Source of the DNA: Nocardioides sp. SYSU D00065
GTDB lineage: Bacteria > Actinomycetota > Actinomycetes > Propionibacteriales > Nocardioidaceae
Length of the DNA stretch: 64,000 nt
Assembly: GCF_017916425.1 (NCBI RefSeq)
Contig: NZ_JAFMSX010000001.1
Span: forward strand, 1,488,001 to 1,552,000
Direction: 5' to 3'
Shown here: piece after piece, positions 55,895 to 64,000 of the stretch
Layout of the letters: each line of letters begins with the position of its first letter
How positions within the stretch are numbered: the stretch's first letter is position 1
Translations under genes and position numbers: made by a program
Notes under the pieces: model-generated
The model's database searches: none
The model's input: the letters and a program-made list of their open reading frames with translations, nothing else
Told to the model about the DNA's origin: nothing

Positions 55895-57601
55895 TCAACC
55901 CCGCATCGGGATCCTCACGCCGCGCTCCTCGGCCACCTCGACCGCGCGGTCGTAGCCGGCGTCCACGTGCCGGATGACGCCCATGCCGGGATCGTTGGTG
56001 AGCACGCGCTCGATCTTCTCGGCCGCGAGCGGGGTGCCGTCGGCGACGGTGACCTGGCCGGCGTGCAGCGAGCGGCCGATGCCGACCCCGCCGCCGTGGT
56101 GGAACGAGACCCACGTCGCGCCCGACGCGGTGTTCACCAGCGCGTTGAGGACCGCCCAGTCCGCGATGGCGTCCGAGCCGTCGAGCATGGCCTCGGTCTC
56201 GCGGTAGGGGGAGGCCACCGAGCCGCAGTCGAGGTGGTCGCGACCGATCACGATCGGCGCACTGAGCTCGCCGCTGGCGACCATCTCGTTGAACCGGGCG
56301 CCCGCCTTGGCGCGGTCGCCGTAGCCCAGCCAGCAGATCCGCGCGGGCAGGCCCTGGAACTGCACCCGCTCGCTCGCCAGGTCGAGCCACCGGTGCAGCC
56401 GGGCGTACTCCGGCTTCTCGTCGGCGGGGAACAGCTCCTTGATGGCGCGGTCGGTGGCGTGGATGTCGGCCGGGTCGCCGGACAGCGCGGCCCAGCGGAA
56501 GGGGCCCTTGCCCTCGCAGAACAGGGGCCGGATGTAGGCGGGCACGAAGCCGGGGAACTCGAAGGCCCGGTCGTAGCCGCCCTTGCGGGCCTCGTCGCGG
56601 ATCGAGTTGCCGTAGTCGAAGACCTCGGCGCCGGCGTCCTGCAGCTCGACCATCGCCCGGACATGGCGCGCCATCGACTCCTGGCTGCGCTTGGTGAAGC
56701 CGCGCGGGTCCTCGGTGCGCTCGCGCTCCCAGTCGTCGTACGCCGTCCCGGAGGGCAGGTAGAACAACGGGTCGTGCGCCGAGGTCTGGTCGGTGACGAC
56801 GTCGACCAGCGGGCCCTCGCCGCGGCCGGCGCGGTCGAGGTGGCGCTCGAGCAGCTCGGGGAGCAGGTCAGCGGCGTTGCCGAGCACGCCGATCGACAGG
56901 CCGCGGCGCGCGTCGCGCGCCTCGAGGGCCAGCTCGACGGCGTGGTCGAGGTCGCGGGCCTGCACGTCGAGGTAGCGGGTCTCCAGGCGACGGTCGATGC
57001 GGTGCTGGTCGCACTCGATGCAGATCGCGACGCCGTCGTTCATGGTCACCGCCAGCGGCTGCGCGCCGCCCATGCCCCCGAGGCCGGCGGTCACGGTGAT
57101 GGTGCCGGCGAGGGTGCCGCCGAACCTCTTGTCGGCGACGGCGGCGAAGGTCTCGAAGGTGCCCTGGAGGATCCCCTGGGTGCCGATGTAGATCCACGAC
57201 CCGGCCGTCATCTGGCCGTACATCGTCAGGCCGAGGTCCTCGAGACGGCGGAACTCCTCCCAGTCGGCCCAGTCGCCGACGAGGTTGGAGTTGGCGATCA
57301 GGACCCGCGGGGCCCATTCGTGGGTCCGCATCACGCCGACCGGCTTGCCCGACTGCACGAGCAGCGTCTCGTCGGGCTCGAGGTCGCGCAGGGTGCGCAC
57401 CAGGGCGTCGTACGACGGCCAGTCGCGGGCCGCCTTGCCGGTGCCGCCGTAGACCACGAGGTCTCCGGGACGCTCGGCGTTGTCGGGATCGAGGTTGTTC
57501 ATCAGCATCCGCAGCGGCGCCTCGGTCTGCCACGACTTCGCGGTCAGCTCGGTGCCGCGGGCGGCGCGGATGGGCAGGCGGGGGTTCTCCTCGGTGGTCA
57601 C
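55895..57601 (-). CDS. hutU: Urocanate hydratase
   Basis: The 568-residue NAD-dependent enzyme has [20 protein letters not shown] near the N-terminus, [50 protein letters not shown] and [17 protein letters not shown]. It hydrates urocanate to imidazolonepropionate, step two of histidine degradation. GTG 57601 overlaps the hutH stop. The frame stays open far upstream, antisense to other genes, but homology starts here. Confidence 0.97.
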   Translation of the reverse strand: MTTEENPRLPIRAARGTELTAKSWQTEAPLRMLMNNLDPDNAERPGDLVVYGGTGKAARDWPSYDALVRTLRDLEPDETLLVQSGKPVGVMRTHEWAPRVLIANSNLVGDWADWEEFRRLEDLGLTMYGQMTAGSWIYIGTQGILQGTFETFAAVADKRFGGTLAGTITVTAGLGGMGGAQPLAVTMNDGVAICIECDQHRIDRRLETRYLDVQARDLDHAVELALEARDARRGLSIGVLGNAADLLPELLERHLDRAGRGEGPLVDVVTDQTSAHDPLFYLPSGTAYDDWERERTEDPRGFTKRSQESMARHVRAMVELQDAGAEVFDYGNSIRDEARKGGYDRAFEFPGFVPAYIRPLFCEGKGPFRWAALSGDPADIHATDRAIKELFPADEKPEYARLHRWLDLASERVQFQGLPARICWLGYGDRAKAGARFNEMVASGELSAPIVIGRDHLDCGSVASPYRETEAMLDGSDAIADWAVLNALVNTASGATWVSFHHGGGVGIGRSLHAGQVTVADGTPLAAEKIERVLTNDPGMGVIRHVDAGYDRAVEVAEERGVRIPMRG

Positions 57602-59160
57602 TTCAGCTCTCCGATCACTGACTCGGCGGCGGCGAGCACCGCGCCGGACTGGACGAGGGCGACGGCCGCCTCGATCTCGGGTGAGAGGTGGCGGTCGGGT
57701 CCGGGGCCGGCGATGCCGGAGCTGCGGAGCAGGCCGACGACCGCGCCCGTCGCCGGCGACGGCGTCAGCGGGGCGCGCAGGTCGAGCGCCCGGGCGGCGG
57801 TGAGCACCTCGACGGCGATCACCCGCGCGAGGCCGTCGACCGAGCGGCGCAGCTTGCGTGCGGCGTTCCAGCCCATCGACACGTGGTCCTCCTGCATCGC
57901 GCTGGAGGGGATGGAGTCGACCGACGCCGGCACGGCGAGGCGCTTGAGCTCGGAGACGATCGAGGCCTGCGTGTACTGCGCGATCATGTGGCCGCTGTCG
58001 ACGCCCGGGTCGTCGGCCAGGAACGGCGGCAGCCCGTGGTTGCGGGCCTTGTCGAGGAAGCGGTCGGTGCGCCGCTCGCTGATCGAGGCGACGTCCGCGG
58101 CGACGATCGCCAGGAAGTCCAGGACGTAGCCCACCGGGGCGCCGTGGAAGTTGCCGTTGGACTCCACCGACTCGCCGAGGACGACCGGGTTGTCGATCGC
58201 GCTCGCCAGCTCGCGGCCGGCGACGGTCGCCGCGTGCTCGACGGTGTCGCGGGCGGCGCCGTGGACCTGCGGCGAGCAGCGCAGCGAGTACGCGTCCTGC
58301 ACCCGGTTGCACTCCACCGTGTTGCCGGGCCCCGTGCGGTGCGAGGCGACCACGGCAGAGTCGGCCATCAAGGCCGTCAGGTTCGCCGCCGACAGCGCCT
58401 GGCCGGGGTGCGGGCGGATGGCCTGCAGCTCGGGCGCGAAGACCCGGTCGGTGCCCAGCTGCGCCTCGACGCTCATCGCGGCGGCGATGTCGGCGGTGCG
58501 CAGCAGCATCCGGAGGTCGGTGATCGCCATGACCAGCATGCCGAGCATCCCGTCGGTGCCGTTGATCAGCGCCAGGCCCTCCTTGGCGCCGAGCTCGACC
58601 GGCTGCAGGCCGACTGCGGCGAGCGCCTCCGCGGCGGGCATGAGCGTCCCGGACGCGTCGCGCACCTCGCCCTCGCCCATCAGCGCGAGCGCGCAGTGCG
58701 ACAGCGGGGCCAGGTCGCCGGAGCAGCCGAGCGAGCCGTACTCGCGCACCACCGGCGTGATCCCGTGCGAGAGCAGGCCGGCCAGCAGCTGCGCGGTCTC
58801 GCGCCGTACGCCGGTGTGCCCGGTCGCGAGCGTGGACAGCCGCAGCAGCATCAGCGCCCGGACCACCTCCCGCTCCACCTCGGGGCCGGAGCCGGCGGCG
58901 TGGGAGCGGACCAGGGAGCGCTGCAGCTGCGCGCGCAGCTCCGTCGGGATGTGGCGGGTGGCCAGAGCGCCGAAGCCGGTGCTGACGCCGTACGTCGGGG
59001 TCTCCGCCGCGGCGAGCGCCTCGACGACCTCCCGAGCGCGGTCGATCGCGGCCAGCGCCTCCTCGGTCAGCTCGACGGGGGCGCCGTCGCGGGCGACGTG
59101 GACGAGGTCCTCGAACGAGACGGGGCCGACCCCGACCTGGATGCTCTGCATGCGTCTCAT
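57598..59160 (-). CDS. hutH: Histidine ammonia-lyase
   Basis: The 520-residue aromatic amino acid lyase has [16 protein letters not shown] and the MIO-forming motif as Cys146-Ser147-Gly148 ([14 protein letters not shown]) instead of the common Ala-Ser-Gly; the first position varies in the family. [10 protein letters not shown] and [15 protein letters not shown] are further marks. It makes urocanate and ammonia from histidine. ATG 59160 or 59151 could start it. The candidate hut operator lies 47-62 bases upstream. Confidence 0.97.
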   Translation of the reverse strand: MRRMQSIQVGVGPVSFEDLVHVARDGAPVELTEEALAAIDRAREVVEALAAAETPTYGVSTGFGALATRHIPTELRAQLQRSLVRSHAAGSGPEVEREVVRALMLLRLSTLATGHTGVRRETAQLLAGLLSHGITPVVREYGSLGCSGDLAPLSHCALALMGEGEVRDASGTLMPAAEALAAVGLQPVELGAKEGLALINGTDGMLGMLVMAITDLRMLLRTADIAAAMSVEAQLGTDRVFAPELQAIRPHPGQALSAANLTALMADSAVVASHRTGPGNTVECNRVQDAYSLRCSPQVHGAARDTVEHAATVAGRELASAIDNPVVLGESVESNGNFHGAPVGYVLDFLAIVAADVASISERRTDRFLDKARNHGLPPFLADDPGVDSGHMIAQYTQASIVSELKRLAVPASVDSIPSSAMQEDHVSMGWNAARKLRRSVDGLARVIAVEVLTAARALDLRAPLTPSPATGAVVGLLRSSGIAGPGPDRHLSPEIEAAVALVQSGAVLAAAESVIGELK

Positions 59161-59206
59161 GAAACCGCGCCGAGGCGTCGGGCACGACCCCGCCCGCGCC
59201 CCTCCT

Positions 59207-59222
59207 GTCTCGGATCCCAGAC
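59207..59222. promoter_or_regulatory. Candidate hut operator, copy 2
   Basis: GTCTCGGATCCCAGAC, identical to 39544-39559, stands upstream of hutH-hutU in the same orientation relative to the hut genes. Identity extends one more C to 17 bases. The IclR gene lies less than 1 kb away. Confidence 0.68.
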
Positions 59223-59250
59223 CCCCGGGAGTGGGGTGGCTGGCTGTCAG

Positions 59251-59333
59251 GTTCCCCGGCTAGCCGGGGAAACTTGAGCCTCACCCCCGAAACTTCGGGC
59301 AGGAACCTCGAGTTTCCCCGGCTAGCCGGGGAT
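59251..59333 (-). repeat. Dispersed palindromic repeat, copy 2
   Basis: TTCCCCGGCTAGCCGGGGAA (59252-59271), a middle with GAGCCTCACCCCCGAAACTT, and a second palindrome at 59314-59333 (last base changed). The part 59251-59315 is copy 1 (6935-6999) in reverse complement with about eight differences. It lies between hutH and the divergent 59450 gene. Confidence 0.8.
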
Positions 59334-59449
59334 CGCAACATCGCCCACCGCCCCCCGCCCGGGCGGGGGAGGCGCGGCAACGCGGCGCTGGACACCGCGC
59401 CCGGTGCTGCCAGACTGAGGGCATCCCTGTGAGCTGAAAGAGGAAATCC

Positions 59450-60145
59450 GTGACCACGACCACGTACATCGTCATCGCCGTCATCGTCCTGGTCCTCCTC
59501 GCCGCGGCGGCGTTCCTGCTCCGCCAGAGGAAGCGCAAGGCCGACATGGCCCGCGCCGACGAGTTGCGGTCCCGGGCCGCCGCCGAGGCGCAGGCCACCC
59601 TCCCGACGGTGCAGCAGCGCGCCGCCGAGGCGGACGCGAAGGCCGAGCAGGCCCGCGCCGAGGCCGCGCGCGCCGAGGCTGAGGCCGAGGCCGCTCGGGT
59701 CGAGGCCTCCCACGCCGAGGCCGAGCACGAGGCCCAGCTCCGCGCCGCCGACCGGCTCGACCCGCGCGTCGACCACCGGGCGGACGACTACACGCCCCAG
59801 GTGCCCAGCGCGGCCGACCAGCAGCAGGCACCGACGACCGCCGCCGAGGCCGCCGCGGCCGACCGGCAGCCGGAGCCGGCCGCCGACGCGGACCCCGCCG
59901 TCACGACCGGCGACGAGCGTACGAGCCACGCGAGCGCCGGCACCCCCACCGGAGGCAGCCACGCCGCACCTCCCGCCGACACGAGCACCGACACGAGCGC
60001 CAACCCGAGCGCCGAGACCCCGAGCAGCGACACCCCGAGCCTGCCCCGCCGTACGCCGGGCGCCCAGGAGATGCCCGGCAAGCCGATCGAGACCGACGGC
60101 GGCGGCGGCTGGTTCACCCGCAAGGACGGCGGCGGCACGGCCTGA
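59450..60145 (+). CDS. Membrane-anchored coiled-coil protein
   Basis: The 231-residue protein has an N-terminal transmembrane helix ([19 protein letters not shown]), then an Ala/Glu/Arg coiled coil ([20 protein letters not shown], residues about 30-100), and a long Pro/Ser/Thr/Asp-rich disordered tail ending [14 protein letters not shown] 59450 is preceded by AAAGAGG. It has no recognised family and is 4 bases from the IclR gene, so they may be co-transcribed. Confidence 0.78.
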   Translation: MTTTTYIVIAVIVLVLLAAAAFLLRQRKRKADMARADELRSRAAAEAQATLPTVQQRAAEADAKAEQARAEAARAEAEAEAARVEASHAEAEHEAQLRAADRLDPRVDHRADDYTPQVPSAADQQQAPTTAAEAAAADRQPEPAADADPAVTTGDERTSHASAGTPTGGSHAAPPADTSTDTSANPSAETPSSDTPSLPRRTPGAQEMPGKPIETDGGGGWFTRKDGGGTA

Positions 60146-60149
60146 GCCC

Positions 60150-60920
60150 GTGCCGGTGAGCCAGGTCCCCGCCGCGACGCGCGCGCTCCGGGTCCTGCGC
60201 TTCCTGGCCACCCAGGCCGACCCGGTCCCCCTCGACCGCATCATGCGGGCGTGCGAGCTGCCCCGCAGCACGGCGTACCACCTGCTCAACACGATGATCG
60301 ACGAGGGCTTCGTCGTGCACCTGCCCGACGAGCACCGCTACGGCCTCGGCGTCGCGGCCTTCGAGGTCGGCAGCGGCTTCACCCGCCAGGAGCCGCTGGC
60401 CCGCCTGGCCCGCCGCCCGCTGGCCGAGCTCGTCGACCGCACCGGCCACGGCGCCCACCTCGCGGTGCTGCACGGTCGCGACGTGCTGTACGTCATCGAG
60501 GAGCGGGCGCCCGGCCGGCCGCCGCTCGTGACGGACGTCGGCGTACGCCTGCCCGCGCACCTCACCGCCTCCGGGCGGGCGATCCTGGCCGCGCTGCCGG
60601 CCAGCCAGGTACGCGCCCTCTACCCCGACCGCGACGCGTTCGTCGACCGCCACGGCAAGGGTCCGACCTCGCTGAGCGCCCTGCGCACCGTCCTCGCCGC
60701 CACCCGGCAGCGCGGGCACGCCACGGAGGACGGCGAGGTGACGCCGGGGCTGCAGAGCGTGGCGGCGGCGGTGCTCGACCACAGCGCGCACCCCGTCGCC
60801 GGGGTGGCAGTGACCTTCCCCAGCGACGACGGCGCGGACGTCGCGGTGACCGCCGCCGCGGTCAGCGCAACGGCGGCGAGGCTGACCCGGCGGGTCAGCG
60901 GCCGGACCTCCGGCACCTAG
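60150..60920 (+). CDS. IclR-family regulator, probable hut regulator
   Basis: The 256-residue protein has an N-terminal winged helix ([40 protein letters not shown]) and an IclR effector domain ([32 protein letters not shown]). It stands beside hutH-hutU, and the identical near-palindromes before both hut units fit IclR-type operators; a role as the urocanate- or histidine-responsive hut regulator is inferred. GTG 60150 or GTG 60156 could start it. Confidence 0.88.
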   Translation: MPVSQVPAATRALRVLRFLATQADPVPLDRIMRACELPRSTAYHLLNTMIDEGFVVHLPDEHRYGLGVAAFEVGSGFTRQEPLARLARRPLAELVDRTGHGAHLAVLHGRDVLYVIEERAPGRPPLVTDVGVRLPAHLTASGRAILAALPASQVRALYPDRDAFVDRHGKGPTSLSALRTVLAATRQRGHATEDGEVTPGLQSVAAAVLDHSAHPVAGVAVTFPSDDGADVAVTAAAVSATAARLTRRVSGRTSGT

Positions 60921-60956
60921 CCGGACGGACGGACCCCAGAGCCGCCGGCGGAGGCG

Positions 60957-61919
60957 TCAGGTCGCGGCCACGCGCCGCGCGAGGGCGCGCAGCCCCGCTG
61001 CTCGCAGGCCCGGCCAGCCGTGGACGTCGGCGAGCCACTCGTCGGGCAACGCCGAGGCGCCCCAGCGGGCGCCGAGCAGCGCGCCGGCGATGGCGGCCAC
61101 GGTGTCGGTGTCGTCGCCGGCGTGCACGGCAGCCGTCAGGGAGGCGACCACGGGCGACCCCGCTCCGGCGGGATGGCGCAGCGCCGACCACGCCGCCTGC
61201 AGTGCCGCGACGACGTAGCCGTTGGGCGCGAACGCCTGCGGCGGGCGCGCCTCCGCCTCCGCGACCCAGGCGGCCCACTGGTCGCGCCGCGCCGCCGGCA
61301 GCACCTCGACCAGGTCCGCGAGGTCGGGCACCGCGCCCCCGCGGACCGCGTGCCGGATCGCGTGGCACCACAGCACGCAGGCGTCGCCCGCGACGGGGTC
61401 GGGGTGCGTGAGGTCCGAGACGGCCCGGGCGTGCGCCGTCAGCGCGGCGGCGTCGTCGAGGTACGCGAGCGCCACCGGCGCCGTACGCATCAACGACCCG
61501 TTGCCGGCCGTCCGGCCGGTGCGGCGGTGGAGCTGCCAGGCCGCCTCCCGCGCCTGCTCCGCCGGCCGCGGCGCACCCGGCCGCACGGCGGAGAGCACCT
61601 GGCGCGTCTGGGTGCCGACGTCCGAGGCACCCTCGCGCAACCACGCGACCCAGCCCTCGACGACCCGGTCCAGCGCCTGCTCGTCGGCGAGGCCCCGCTC
61701 GGCGGCCACCTGGGCGATGACGACCGCCATCTGCGTGTCGTCGCTCCACTCCCCGGGCGCGTAGGGCCCCAGACCGCCGCCGATCATCCGCGGCGCCTCG
61801 GTCGCGGCCAGCGGCGCCGAGCCGAACTCGTACGGCACCCCGAGCGCGTCGCCGCACGCCGAGGCGACCAGGACCCCCTCGATCCGGTCGGCGCGGGCCG
61901 CGTCGAGGTCGTCGGTCAT
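60957..61919 (-). CDS. ADP-ribosylglycohydrolase (DraG family), possible antidote
   Basis: The 320-residue DraG/ARH-type protein has CGDALGVPYEF, the metal-binding WSDDTQMA (residues 58-65), NGSLMR, THPD (171-174) and the second metal motif GDDTDT (268-273) followed by AGALLGARWG. The enzymes remove ADP-ribose from modified proteins or nucleic acids using two Mg ions. It lies 19 bases after the ADP-ribosyltransferase-like gene on the same strand, so it likely reverses or limits the modification made by its neighbours; compare Tri1, the DraG-type immunity protein to the Tre1 toxin. Confidence 0.92.
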   Translation of the reverse strand: MTDDLDAARADRIEGVLVASACGDALGVPYEFGSAPLAATEAPRMIGGGLGPYAPGEWSDDTQMAVVIAQVAAERGLADEQALDRVVEGWVAWLREGASDVGTQTRQVLSAVRPGAPRPAEQAREAAWQLHRRTGRTAGNGSLMRTAPVALAYLDDAAALTAHARAVSDLTHPDPVAGDACVLWCHAIRHAVRGGAVPDLADLVEVLPAARRDQWAAWVAEAEARPPQAFAPNGYVVAALQAAWSALRHPAGAGSPVVASLTAAVHAGDDTDTVAAIAGALLGARWGASALPDEWLADVHGWPGLRAAGLRALARRVAAT

Positions 61920-61938
61920 CGCCGCACCTGCGGTGGCC

Positions 61939-62421
61939 TCACGCGATGTCGCCGGCGAACTTGCCCGGGATCGGCGCCGGTACGTCGGGTCGCAGCCCGG
62001 CCTCCAGGACCGCGCGGCCGATCTCCTCCAGCACCGCGTCGAGGTCGACCGGCTCCGGCTCGCCGCCCGCGGGGTCGAACTCCTCGACGACCGTGACGCC
62101 GAGGTCCCGCACCCGCACCCGGGTCACCAGAGTCAGGACGGTGCCGGGGAGGAACACGACCTCGCGCTCGTGGCGGGCGGCCGAGAACTGCTCGATGGAG
62201 CGGCCGGTCCTGCTCAGCACGGCGTACACGGCGTCGGTGGAGAAGTTCTCCGTGGCGACCCGGGGGTCACGCGAGGTGGACAGCAGCGCCTGCGTGACGT
62301 GAGTGCGTCCCGGCCACCGCTCGTGGCTGCGCGCCTCGCACCCGCGGAACACCACGCCCTCGTGGGGCGGGAGCTGCTCCAGGGTCGAGAGCAGCCTCTC
62401 GAGGTCGGGCGTCTGCGTCAC
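61939..62421 (-). CDS. Stand-alone ADP-ribosyltransferase-like protein
   Basis: The 160-residue protein has features of R-S-E type ADP-ribosyltransferases: Arg26 in GVVFRGCE, Ser-Thr-Ser 48-50 in QALLSTSRDP, and the ExE pair Glu85/Glu87 in AARHEREVVFLPGT. A C-terminal helical tail follows. No signal peptide is seen. GTG 62421 overlaps the upstream gene (GTGA). It may be a second effector, a regulator, or an inactive decoy; the assignment rests on motif order only. Confidence 0.66.
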   Translation of the reverse strand: MTQTPDLERLLSTLEQLPPHEGVVFRGCEARSHERWPGRTHVTQALLSTSRDPRVATENFSTDAVYAVLSRTGRSIEQFSAARHEREVVFLPGTVLTLVTRVRVRDLGVTVVEEFDPAGGEPEPVDLDAVLEEIGRAVLEAGLRPDVPAPIPGKFAGDIA

Positions 62422-62882
62422 GGCTGTCCTTCCATGTTGGTCTGCAGGGTCCACTCCTCGGCGGCCGAGGTGCCGTCGACGGGACGGTCGACGGGACGCG
62501 CGACGACCGGTACCTGCAGTGTCTCGACGCGCACCCGGCCGTTGGCCTTCGGCGCCCACTCGTGCCCGTCGGCGCGGCGGCAGGCCCACTGCGCGCCGTC
62601 GAGCTCGACCAGCAGCTCGTCGGCGCCCCGAGCCGGACGGACACCGCCCAGCGTGCCCTCCACCTGGGCGCCGTCACCCCTGTCGACCAGGACCCGGCGC
62701 CCCGGCGAGGTGTGGAACTCGTAGGCGACGACCTCCCAGTGGGGGTGGTCGTCGCGCTTGACCCGGCTGATCTCGGGCAGCGGCTTGTCGGCGTTGGCCG
62801 CGCGGGACTCCGCCCACTTGCGCTCGGCCCACTCGCGGATCTGCTCCGGACTCATCGCGTCCAGGTCGTCGGCGCTGCTCAT
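62418..62882 (-). CDS. Unknown protein between two ADP-ribosyltransferase genes (immunity candidate)
   Basis: The 154-residue soluble protein has a helical start (SPEQIREWAERKWAESRAAN) and a beta-rich body (HWEVVAYEFHTSPGRRVLVD, LLVELDGAQWACRRADGHEW). No family was recognised. It sits directly after the toxin-like gene with a 4-base overlap (ATGA), where immunity genes of polymorphic toxins usually lie; it could instead be an adaptor. Confidence 0.72.
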   Translation of the reverse strand: MSSADDLDAMSPEQIREWAERKWAESRAANADKPLPEISRVKRDDHPHWEVVAYEFHTSPGRRVLVDRGDGAQVEGTLGGVRPARGADELLVELDGAQWACRRADGHEWAPKANGRVRVETLQVPVVARPVDRPVDGTSAAEEWTLQTNMEGQP

Positions 62883-64000
62883 CTGACCTCCCTGACCACC
62901 AGCTGGCGGACGCCGTCAGGCCCCGGCGTGTTGCTGAGCACCTCGAACTCGGTGCCGCCACGGAACAGGATCTCAGCCTCCGACCTCGCCGCGGAGAACG
63001 GGCCGACGTTGCTGCCCGAGTGACCCTCGATGGTGATCCGCGTCGGGTTGTCCTTGCCGAGGTTGATGAACCCCTCGGCGACGTTGGCGTTGGTCGAGCT
63101 GCTGGTGAAGGCGCCGTCGGTGAGGGTGCCGCCGTTGTTGATGCGCTCCACGACCGAGTCGGGCAGGTTGGTGCCGCGATAGGTCGTGCCCTCGTAGTTG
63201 GGCAGCTGGTCGAGGCCGCGGTTGGTGGCGTCGATCCGGTCCTGGACGGCCGGGTCGATGGGCCCGTCGCCGCGCATCGCGCTGTTCATGGTGTCGTAGC
63301 CGTCGTCGGTCGTGTAGTCCCAGATGCCGCGGATGCCCTCGCGGTCCAGCTCCGGGTGGGCCCGGCTGACCTCGTCGAGCCACGGCTCCAGAGCCGGGTC
63401 GTCGAGGTGGCGCCACGTCCCCTGCGGCCCCTCGGGCGCGTTGTCGTACCTGTTGAGGTCACCGATGTCGTCCAGGCGGTTGAGGTCCGAGAGGTTGTCC
63501 AGCCTGTTGAGGTCGGACAGGTTGTCGAGCCGGGACAGGTCCGCGAGCCCGTCGAGGATGTCGGCCGTGCCCTTGACGCCCCTCGTGGCGAGCGCGCCGG
63601 TGCCGGCGGTGGCGGCCGCCGCGATCGCGTCGGGCACGAGGTGGCCGATGGCCCGGGCCGGGTCGTCGGCCCACGTGTCCCAGTCGAGGAGGCTCTTGCC
63701 GAGGTTCTTGCCGAACCCGACCGGGTCGGTCGTGAGGCCGGTGTAGATGCCCTGCGCCATCTCTACGGCGTTCTCCGCCGAGAGCTCGTACTTCTCCATC
63801 AGCTCCTCCGGCGTGAGGTCGCCGGTGGCCAGCTTGTAGGCGTCGATGACGAGGTTCACCGGGCTGAACGGCACCATCGTCAGCAGGTCCCAGACGGCCT
63901 CGCCGGCTCCCTCCAGGATGCCGCCGACGAACTTGAGGCCCGACTCGAGCCAGTTGGGCTCCTCCGGGGCGTCCGCGCAGCCGGCGCGCACCTCACCGGC
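62879..64000 (-). CDS. Polymorphic toxin-like protein with C-terminal ADP-ribosyltransferase domain (5' partial)
   Basis: The frame is open to the window end, so the N-terminus (likely a secretion domain) is missing; 373 residues are visible. In order: a helical pre-toxin region (FVGGILEGAGEAVWDLLTMV, ELMEKYELSAENAVEMAQGI), a hydrophobic Ala-rich stretch, tandem repeats of SDLNRLDNL (about residues 150-182 counting from the GTG at 63991), and a C-terminal ADP-ribosyltransferase. Triad by that count: Arg272 (TYRGTN), TSSS 296-299, Glu338-x-Glu340 (SEAEILFRGG). It fits toxins delivered by a T7SS, but the route is unproven. Immunity-like genes follow. Confidence 0.84.
   Translation of the reverse strand, partial: AGEVRAGCADAPEEPNWLESGLKFVGGILEGAGEAVWDLLTMVPFSPVNLVIDAYKLATGDLTPEELMEKYELSAENAVEMAQGIYTGLTTDPVGFGKNLGKSLLDWDTWADDPARAIGHLVPDAIAAAATAGTGALATRGVKGTADILDGLADLSRLDNLSDLNRLDNLSDLNRLDDIGDLNRYDNAPEGPQGTWRHLDDPALEPWLDEVSRAHPELDREGIRGIWDYTTDDGYDTMNSAMRGDGPIDPAVQDRIDATNRGLDQLPNYEGTTYRGTNLPDSVVERINNGGTLTDGAFTSSSTNANVAEGFINLGKDNPTRITIEGHSGSNVGPFSAARSEAEILFRGGTEFEVLSNTPGPDGVRQLVVREVR

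Noticed and set aside
57602..60292. Upstream extension of the hutU frame to about 1465 codons
   Set aside because: It runs antisense to or through hutH, the repeat and the 59450 gene with no family features; urocanate hydratase homology begins at GTG 57601.

Overview
The window is high-GC DNA (about 70% or more by eye) with short intergenic gaps, many GTG starts, and 4-base ATGA/GTGA stop-start overlaps inside operons. Gene content points to an actinobacterium, probably a Nocardioides-like member of the Propionibacteriales. Signs are the hspR-dnaJ-grpE-dnaK operon with a HAIR operator, the CobN/ChlD-type cobalt chelatase with BluB and CbtAB, a hut pathway through HutF, and scattered type VII secretion (T7SS) substrate-like genes. 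The genus is inferred from gene content, not proven. No tRNA, rRNA, CRISPR array, transposase or prophage was recognised.

Layout. 1-9768: aerobic cobalamin synthesis. A chelatase AAA/VWA subunit (cut by the window edge), bluB, cobO and a cobB-cobC fusion lie on the plus strand. A B12 riboswitch follows, overlapping the 3' end of the fusion, then cbtB-cbtA-cobD. cobQ-cobK and a stress-protein gene lie opposite. 9874-14422: accessory genes (secreted lectin-fold protein, pentapeptide protein, aldo/keto reductase, acyltransferase). 14490-18665: HspR-controlled chaperone operon. 18850-27527: Dabb protein, DMT exporter with divergent MarR, GNAT, SGNH hydrolase, M3 peptidase, MFS exporter, and a P-loop protein overlapping a DUF1648 protein. 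27528-27936 has no gene but holds two copies of a large palindromic element. 27937-29258: T7SS-like pair. 29255-32403: two Apd1/Aim32-like thioredoxin-fold Fe-S proteins flanking a JmjC cupin and a D/T/G/S repeat protein. 32459-35547: LuxR/AAA regulator with a small leader gene.

35750-39488 and 55895-59160 carry the two halves of histidine degradation (hutI-hutF-M20 amidohydrolase; hutU-hutH), 16 kb apart. Both are preceded by the same 17-base sequence containing a near-palindrome, and an IclR regulator lies beside hutH, so one regulon is likely. 40130-42732: ABC exporter and protein kinase. 43490-49205: a tightly overlapped operon of D-Ala-D-Ala dipeptidase, alanine racemase, Ddl ligase, membrane acyltransferase, histidine kinase and response regulator, reminiscent of van gene sets. 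49334-52974: DUF1992 protein, two CitE/malyl-CoA-lyase-like genes, M48 protease. 53127-55834: second T7SS-substrate-like cluster.

The most striking locus is 60957-64000 on the minus strand. It encodes a toxin-like protein (5' end outside the window) ending in an ADP-ribosyltransferase domain with an R-S-E triad, an unknown 154-residue protein, a second stand-alone ADP-ribosyltransferase-like protein, and a DraG-type ADP-ribosylglycohydrolase. The arrangement suggests a polymorphic toxin island with a built-in enzymatic antidote.
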